Shown: piece after piece, positions 58,936 to 64,000 of the stretch
Layout of the letters: each line of letters opens with the position of its first letter
How positions within the stretch are numbered: position 1 is the first letter of the stretch
NCBI RefSeq assembly: GCF_052056915.1
Contig: NZ_CP195119.1
Coordinates: 2,728,001-2,792,000, forward strand
DNA from: MTP4 sp052056915
Lineage (GTDB): Archaea > Halobacteriota > Methanosarcinia > Methanosarcinales > Methanosarcinaceae
Direction: 5' to 3'
Length of the DNA: 64,000 nt
Position numbers and translations under genes: made by a program
Notes under the pieces: model-generated
Database searches by the model: none
Seen by the model: the letters and a program-made list of their open reading frames with translations, nothing else
What the model was told of the DNA's origin: nothing

Positions 58936-59679
58936 ATGGAGGAAATTGAGCAGACAGGGCAGGAGGATGCCGAATCACAGCCTGTACCCGAATCACAGCC
59001 TGCGCCTGAAGTGGAAGCCGCAGAAGAAGTCGAATCTGTGCCTGAAGAAGCACCTGCAGAAGAGGTTGCAAAGGAAGCTGCAGCACCTGTCAAGGAAGAA
59101 TCCACGTCCCTTGTGTCCATTGATGAATATCTGGCCGCAGGGATCCACATCGGTACCCAGCAAAAGACTCAGGACATGATGCGTTTCGTGTACAGGGTCA
59201 GGACCGATGGGTTATACGTACTTGACATCCAGTCTACAGATGAGAGAATCAAGGTCGCATCAAAGATGCTTTCCCGTTACGATCCTTCAAGGATACTTGT
59301 CGTATCTTCAAGGCAGTACGGGCAGCACCCCGCAAGGATGTTTTCCAGGGCTCTTGGCACAAAGTCCGTGCTCGGAAGGTTTGTTCCGGGTTCCCTTACG
59401 AACCCCAAGATGGAAGGGTTCTTCGAACCCGACGTCGTGATCGTAACCGACCCTGCCGGAGACGCACAGGTTCTTAAGGAAGCTTCCAGCATCGGAGTTC
59501 CCGTGGTAGCACTCTGTGACACCAACAACCTGATTTCCAATGTGGACCTTGTGATACCCACTAACAATAAAGGTCGAAAAGCCCTTTCCATGGTCTACTG
59601 GCTGCTTGCAAGGGAAGTCGCAAACTTCAACAACATTCCTTTCGCTCACGAACTGGGCTCTTTCGAAACCCCTCTTTGA
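58936..59679 (+). CDS. rps2: Ribosomal protein S2 with acidic N-terminal extension
   Basis: 247 residues. The S2 core begins near residue 55 (TSLVSIDEYLAAGIHIGTQ) and shows YVLDIQSTDERI, ILVVSSRQYGQHPARMF, EPDVVIVTDPAGD and VALCDTNN. The first 54 residues are Glu/Pro/Ala-rich with short QPVPES-QPAPE repeats; acidic extensions here are known in Methanosarcina S2 but vary in length. The protein joins the 30S head-body junction. GAGGTGA precedes the ATG. The MEMO gene follows, commonly next to rps2 in archaea. Confidence 0.95.
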   Translation: MEEIEQTGQEDAESQPVPESQPAPEVEAAEEVESVPEEAPAEEVAKEAAAPVKEESTSLVSIDEYLAAGIHIGTQQKTQDMMRFVYRVRTDGLYVLDIQSTDERIKVASKMLSRYDPSRILVVSSRQYGQHPARMFSRALGTKSVLGRFVPGSLTNPKMEGFFEPDVVIVTDPAGDAQVLKEASSIGVPVVALCDTNNLISNVDLVIPTNNKGRKALSMVYWLLAREVANFNNIPFAHELGSFETPL

Positions 59680-59753
59680 TCCTGGAACACCAGTCCTGCA
59701 TACTGCAAGGCTTTAATTAAGAGGCCCATATTCCTTATATGGGGTGATTATTA

Positions 59754-60551
59754 ATGAGACAACCAGCAGTTGCAGGGCAGTTCTATCCTTCAAGTCCTGA
59801 ATATCTGGAAAAAGAACTGAAACGGTGTTTCGAAGGTCTGGAGGTTCGGGAACGCAATGTTCTCGGAGCCGTATGCCCCCATGCGGGGTACGTTTATTCC
59901 GGGAAGGTGGCAGCGTATGTTTATGCGGCCCTCCCGAAAGCCGATACTTATGTCCTGCTCGGACCCAACCATACGGGGTACGGCTCCCCTGTGGCGGTCT
60001 CCCGGGATACCTGGGAAACTCCCCTTGGGGCTATTGGGGCTGATTCCGATCTTGCCGAAGGTTTTCTCGGAAGCATTGTAGACGCAGACGAGACGGGACA
60101 CATATATGAACATTCCCTGGAAGTTCAGCTTCCTTTCCTTCAGTATCGTTTCGGCGGGGATTTCAAGATTCTTCCTATTTGCATGGGCATGCAGGACGAA
60201 GAAACAGCTGTTGAGGTGGGAAACCTTGTTGCCGACCTCGTTTCAAAAAGCGGGAAGAAAGTTGTTGTCATTGCTTCCAGCGATTTTACTCATTACCAAC
60301 CTGCGGGACTTGCAGGGGAAGTCGACCGGGAAATTATCGGTTCCATCCTGGACTTTGACGTTCCCGGAATGTATGACAGCCTTTACAGGAGAAATGCCTC
60401 GGTATGCGGGTACGGCCCAATCGCGGCGATGCTCACTGCTTCCGGAAAACTCGGAGGCACCCGCGCGAAGCTGCTTAAATATGCAAACAGCGGAGACGTT
60501 TCCGGGGATACGGATGCGGTTGTCGGGTATGCGGCCATCATTGTGGAATGA
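59754..60551 (+). CDS. MEMO family protein
   Basis: 265 residues. RQPAVAGQFYPSSPEYLE opens the protein. HAGYVYSGKVAAYVYAALP, LGPNHTGYG, EHSLEVQLPFLQ and ASSDFTHYQP supply the conserved histidines of the MEMO/LigB-related fold. In eukaryotes MEMO binds copper or iron and links to signalling; archaeal members have no settled role. It is regularly found between rps2 and mevalonate kinase in archaea, as here. GGGGTGAT at 59739-59746 is the ribosome site. Confidence 0.92.
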   Translation: MRQPAVAGQFYPSSPEYLEKELKRCFEGLEVRERNVLGAVCPHAGYVYSGKVAAYVYAALPKADTYVLLGPNHTGYGSPVAVSRDTWETPLGAIGADSDLAEGFLGSIVDADETGHIYEHSLEVQLPFLQYRFGGDFKILPICMGMQDEETAVEVGNLVADLVSKSGKKVVVIASSDFTHYQPAGLAGEVDREIIGSILDFDVPGMYDSLYRRNASVCGYGPIAAMLTASGKLGGTRAKLLKYANSGDVSGDTDAVVGYAAIIVE

Positions 60552-60863
60552 ATAGTTTGTTTTTGGACTGAAGGCGCTTGCATTGGACTGAGAACGTTTA
60601 CTATTGTAGGCTGAGAGCGTTTACATTGGAATGAGTGGTTTTGCTATTGTGAACTGAGAGTTTTTCCCGGGAAATGTCAGGTTAACATTTTTTAATTACT
60701 GATAAATGTCCGGGATAACATCTTTGAGGAAATGTAGATTCTTATTAAAAATAAACTCTGACTAAAAATGGAACCTTCTTGAGGTAATATCTTTTATATG
60801 TCTCGTTCTATTTATGAATCATACTCACTAAATTAATGTATTAGAGGAATTCGAGGAGATACG
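60552..60863 (+). other. MEMO-mvk intergenic region
   Basis: 312 bases. 60568-60660 contains degenerate GGACTGAGAACGTTTAC-type repeats, about four copies. TCTTTTATATGTC at 60788-60800 is the likely mvk TATA box, predicting a start near 60825; GAGGAG at 60852-60857 is the ribosome site. No gene seen. Confidence 0.55.
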
Positions 60864-61769
60864 ATGGTCTCATGTTCCGCACCCGGGAAAATTTACCTTT
60901 TTGGAGAGCATGCAGTCGTTTATGGAGAAACCGCCGTAGCCTGTGCGGTTGAACTCAGGACCCGGGTTCGGGTGGAAGTTGCCGATTCCGTAATCATCCA
61001 GTCCCAGATCTCCAGGACAGGGCTTGATTTTGAAAAGCACCCTTATGTTTCTGCAGTTATTGAGAAAATGAGGGAATTTGTCCCCTTTGAGGGTGTCTCC
61101 ATAACCGTTGATTCCGAGATTCCTGTGGGTTCGGGGCTTGGGTCTTCCGCCGCTGTAACAATCGCAAGCATTGGTGCTCTCAATGAACTTTTCGGGTGCG
61201 GACTTTCCCTTGAAGAAATTGCCACTGTAGGGCATGAAATCGAAATTCGGGTACAGGGCGCGGCAAGCCCGACGGACACCTACGTATCCACCTTCGGAGG
61301 GGTCGTTACCATCCCGGAAAGAAGGAAACTGAAGACTCCGGACTGTGGTATAGTGGTCGGGGATACGGGGGTCTTTTCCTCTACGAAAGAACTGGTGGCA
61401 AACGTCCGGCAGCTCCGTGAAACCTATCCCGAACTGATCGGACCTCTCATGGCTTCAATCGGACGGATTTCAAAGCTCGGGGAGTCCCTGGTCTTTGCCG
61501 GGGATTACTCTTCAGTAGGCAGGCTGATGAATGTGAACCAGGGCCTGCTGGATGCCCTCGGTGTTAACAGCCTGGAACTTTCGGACCTAATATACTCTGC
61601 CCGGGCGGCAGGGGCTTTCGGGGCAAAGATTACGGGTGCCGGAGGTGGGGGGTGCATGGTTGCGCTTGCGGCACCTGAAAAATGCACTGCTGTGGCAGAA
61701 GCCATTTCAGCAGCAGGCGGTGAAGCGATAATCACGGGACCCACGGAACAGGGCTTGAGGGTGGAGTGA
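60864..61769 (+). CDS. mvk: Mevalonate kinase
   Basis: 301 residues of the GHMP kinase family: APGKIYLFGEHAVVYGE at the start, the ATP loop PVGSGLGSSAAVTIASI (around 91-107) and the C-terminal GAFGAKITGAGGGGCMVAL. It phosphorylates mevalonate on the way to isopentenyl units for archaeal ether lipids. First gene of mvk-ipk-fni; the 169-base gap to ipk has TTTTATTCGGACTT and TTTCTCACTATG short repeats. Confidence 0.96.
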   Translation: MVSCSAPGKIYLFGEHAVVYGETAVACAVELRTRVRVEVADSVIIQSQISRTGLDFEKHPYVSAVIEKMREFVPFEGVSITVDSEIPVGSGLGSSAAVTIASIGALNELFGCGLSLEEIATVGHEIEIRVQGAASPTDTYVSTFGGVVTIPERRKLKTPDCGIVVGDTGVFSSTKELVANVRQLRETYPELIGPLMASIGRISKLGESLVFAGDYSSVGRLMNVNQGLLDALGVNSLELSDLIYSARAAGAFGAKITGAGGGGCMVALAAPEKCTAVAEAISAAGGEAIITGPTEQGLRVE

Positions 61770-61938
61770 CCTATATGGGCGGTTCCGGGGTAATTTTTCG
61801 GCTCCTGGGGTGCCTTGACTGTTTTATTCGGACTTGTTTTATTCGGACTTATATTTTTCCGGATTGTTTTCTCACTATGATATATTTTCTCACTATGGAA
61901 TTGCAAAAACTTACAAAAAAGGTATTGAGTGATCTTGC

Positions 61939-62721
61939 ATGAAGGCTTCAGAAGAACCTGTTATCCTGAAACTGGGGGGCAGCGTAATTACCGACAAGGG
62001 CGCGGATGACGGAGTCATCCGGGAGGCGGAACTCCTCAGGATTGCCCGGGAAGTTTCCGGGTACGGGGGAAAAATGATCGTAGTTCACGGCGCCGGTTCT
62101 TTCGGGCATACCTACGCCAAAAAATACGGGCTTGACCGGCAGTTTGACCTTGAAGGGTCGGTAGTGACTCATGAATCTGTCAAAAAACTCGCCGCTATGG
62201 TGGTGGGTGCCCTTAATCGTTTCGGGGTCAGGGCAGTTGCGGTGCATCCCATGGGCTGCACAGTGTGCAAAAACGGACGGATCGAGAGCATGTATATGGA
62301 AAACATCAAACTCATGCTTGAGAAAGGGTTTGTTCCGGTCCTGCACGGGGACGTTGTGATGGACCGCGAGCTTGGGACCTGTATCCTTTCGGGGGACCAG
62401 ATCGTGCCCTATCTTGCAAAAGAACTCGGAGTTACCCGGCTGGGCCTGGGTTCGGCTGAAGACGGTGTGCTGGACAGGGACGGGAAACCCGTGCCCGTAA
62501 TCACTCCCGGGAATTTTGAGGAATTCCGGGGCTGCATAGGGGCGTCAGGGAGTACCGACGTTACCGGCGGGATGCTCGGGAAGGTCCGGGAACTCCTGGA
62601 GCTTAGCAAAACGTCATGTATTACTTCCTATATATTCAATGCAGGAAAAGCGGATAATGTGCATCGGTTCTTACATGGGGATCCAATAGGGACCAGGATC
62701 AGTCCGGATAAAGGGAATTAA
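61939..62721 (+). CDS. ipk: Isopentenyl phosphate kinase
   Basis: 260 residues of the amino acid kinase fold with LKLGGSVITDKG, VVHGAGSFGHTYAKKYGL (the conserved His of IPK), PVLHGDVVMD and GGMLGKVRELLEL. IPK phosphorylates isopentenyl phosphate in the modified archaeal mevalonate pathway, following phosphomevalonate decarboxylation. It is between mvk and the IPP isomerase; the next gene begins two bases after the TAA. Confidence 0.95.
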   Translation: MKASEEPVILKLGGSVITDKGADDGVIREAELLRIAREVSGYGGKMIVVHGAGSFGHTYAKKYGLDRQFDLEGSVVTHESVKKLAAMVVGALNRFGVRAVAVHPMGCTVCKNGRIESMYMENIKLMLEKGFVPVLHGDVVMDRELGTCILSGDQIVPYLAKELGVTRLGLGSAEDGVLDRDGKPVPVITPGNFEEFRGCIGASGSTDVTGGMLGKVRELLELSKTSCITSYIFNAGKADNVHRFLHGDPIGTRISPDKGN

Positions 62722-62723
62722 TC

Positions 62724-63821
62724 ATGATTAACACTACCTCGAAGCGAAAGATCGAGCATTTAAAGCTGTGTGCTGAAAGCCACGTTGAGGCCCGGAACGT
62801 CAGTGCGGGCTTTGAGGATGTAACCCTGATCCACAGGGCTCTTCCCGAACTCAATATGGATACTCTCGACCTTTCGGTGGATTTTCTCGGGAAACGCTTG
62901 CAGTTTCCCTTTTTAATCGCGTCTATTACGGGCGGGCATCCTGACACTATTCCGGTGAATGCGGCTCTTGCAGGTGCGGCCGAAGAGCTTGGCATCGGGA
63001 TTGGTGTCGGGAGCCAGAGGGCTGCAATCGATGACCCTTCCCAGGAAGAATCTTTCAGGGTAGTCAGGGACGAAGCCCCGAGTGCCTTTGTCTACGGGAA
63101 TGTGGGCGCCGCCCAGATCCGGCAGTACGGGGTAGAAGGGGTAGAAAAGCTGATCGAGATGATTGATGCCGACGCCCTTGCCATCCATCTTAACTTCCTG
63201 CAGGAGGCAATCCAGCCCGAAGGGGATAGGGATGCCGCGGGCTGTCTGGATATGATTTCCGAGATATGTTCTTCTCTGGATGTGCCTGTGATAGTGAAAG
63301 AGACCGGGACCGGAATCTCCAGGGAAGATGCCCTTCTCTTCCAGAAAGCCGGAGTTTCGGCCATAGACGTGGGAGGTGCCGGGGGCACAAGCTGGGCCGG
63401 AGTAGAAGTGTACCGGGCCCGAGAAAGTGGAGATTCTGCTTCTGAGCATTTAGGTGAACTGTTCTGGGACTTCGGGATCCCGACGGTTGCTAGCATCATT
63501 GAGTCCCGGGTTTCCCTTCCAATCATCGCAACCGGTGGAGTCCGCAGCGGACTGGATATCGCAAAATCCATTGCTCTGGGGGCCAATGCAGCAAGTGCGG
63601 CTCTCCCCTTCGTCGGACCTGCTCTTGAAGGCAAAACAGCCGTTGTAGAACTACTTTCCCGTATGTTTAACGAATTCAGGGCTGCAATGTTCCTCTGCGG
63701 TTGCGGAAGCATTTCCGACCTTCACAATGCACCCGTGGTTATCACTGGCTGGACCCTTGAATACCTGACCCAGCGCGGCTTTAACGTAAAGGATTACGCG
63801 GTGCCTCAGGACATGCTTTGA
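62724..63821 (+). CDS. fni: Isopentenyl-diphosphate delta-isomerase, type 2
   Basis: 365 residues. FMN-dependent TIM barrel with the start TSKRKIEHLKLC, FLIASITGGHPDT, IGVGSQRAAIDDP, ALAIHLNFLQEAIQPEGD, VKETGTGISREDA, DVGGAGGTSWAGVE and IATGGVRSGLDIAKS. It interconverts IPP and DMAPP using reduced FMN. The ATG is two bases after the ipk stop, so the two are co-translated. Ends the isoprenoid unit within the window. Confidence 0.96.
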   Translation: MINTTSKRKIEHLKLCAESHVEARNVSAGFEDVTLIHRALPELNMDTLDLSVDFLGKRLQFPFLIASITGGHPDTIPVNAALAGAAEELGIGIGVGSQRAAIDDPSQEESFRVVRDEAPSAFVYGNVGAAQIRQYGVEGVEKLIEMIDADALAIHLNFLQEAIQPEGDRDAAGCLDMISEICSSLDVPVIVKETGTGISREDALLFQKAGVSAIDVGGAGGTSWAGVEVYRARESGDSASEHLGELFWDFGIPTVASIIESRVSLPIIATGGVRSGLDIAKSIALGANAASAALPFVGPALEGKTAVVELLSRMFNEFRAAMFLCGCGSISDLHNAPVVITGWTLEYLTQRGFNVKDYAVPQDML

Positions 63822-64000
63822 AATGTGAAACTTTTCCGGGAATGTTGCCGGGAACGTTGCCGGGGTTCCCCTTCCCTTTATATATTATCCGAAACTCAAT
63901 GTATCAACATATTATGGCTAACTAAATGGATGCCAGAACCAGAAATCCAAACCAAAATTCCCGGTAAATGGGCCCATTTGAACTTGAGGGCTGGCAGAAA
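63822..64000 (+). promoter_or_regulatory. Region after fni with a promoter for a gene beyond the window
   Basis: CTTTATATATTATCC at 63876-63890 is a strong TATA box, predicting a start near 63912. An ATG at 63968 opens a frame (MGPFELEGWQK) to the end of the window but has no ribosome site, so I do not call it as a gene. Confidence 0.4.

Noticed and set aside
63968..64000. Start of a new gene at the window end
   Set aside because: Only eleven codons visible and no ribosome site; a promoter is present but the gene cannot be supported from this sequence.

Overview
The window is archaeal and most likely comes from a Methanosarcina-like member of the Methanosarcinaceae. The strongest evidence is a methylamine operon in which the trimethylamine and dimethylamine methyltransferase genes (mttB, mtbB) are each interrupted by one in-frame amber codon at the known pyrrolysine site. 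Other archaeal markers are a class I lysyl-tRNA synthetase, archaeal GluRS, the rpl18e-rpl13-rps9-rpoN-tRNA-rpoK-rps2 cluster, the mevalonate kinase / isopentenyl phosphate kinase / type 2 IPP isomerase set, archaeal RPA and the Ahb heme route. TATA/BRE promoters and GGAGG or GGTGA ribosome-binding sites are frequent. GTG and TTG starts are common. Nearly all genes end in TAA or TGA, as expected of an organism that decodes UAG as pyrrolysine.

Layout. 1-420 is the tail of a DUF1724 regulator. 771-2418 (minus) is cobalamin cbiE-cbiD. 2944-7931 (minus) is mutS-mutL. 8195-10396 holds small archaeal proteins (zinc ribbon, TPR, DUF1699), followed by tRNA-Pro(GGG), a CDP-alcohol phosphatidyltransferase and an HdrD-like Fe-S protein. 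13854-20352 is the methylamine operon mtbC-mttB-mttC-mttP-(two small unnamed genes)-mtbB. Class I lysK and a methyltransferase follow. 23861-31921 (minus) is a housekeeping block: BofA-like, DNPH1-like, U32 peptidase, a Cys-rich hypothetical, MazG-like, hisF, DUF151, pcm and a zinc-ribbon protein. 32417-36030 is ribK-ribB, a cation efflux protein and aroC.

36502-44956 is a tetrapyrrole cluster: ahbD-ahbA-ahbB-sirC-hemA-hemB-hemL-hemC. It covers glutamyl-tRNA to hydroxymethylbilane, precorrin-2 oxidation, and the first and last steps of siroheme-dependent heme synthesis. UROS, uroporphyrinogen methyltransferase and ahbC are not in the window. 44996-48009 is pyrD-pyrK, a FAH-family hydrolase and a small HTH protein. 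gltX, a NosD-like surface protein, an RPA pair and serA follow. The ribosomal/RNA-polymerase operon is at 57046-59679. MEMO and the isoprenoid operon mvk-ipk-fni close the window.

Functionally, much of the window serves methylotrophic methanogenesis and its cofactors. The corrinoid proteins MtbC and MttC need cobamide (cbiE/cbiD). Tetrapyrrole genes supply precursors for cobamide, F430, siroheme and heme. A striking structural feature is that many intergenic gaps carry a tandem repeat whose unit sequence occurs nowhere else in the window (12, 14, 16, 17, 28, 32 and 40 bp units, up to 15 copies). No rRNA, insertion sequence with a transposase, or CRISPR array was found. The least explained items are two small genes (97 and 49 aa) between mttP and mtbB, a zinc-ribbon duplicate carrying an in-frame TAG, and a 15-copy repeat in the probable 5' leader of an RPA gene.
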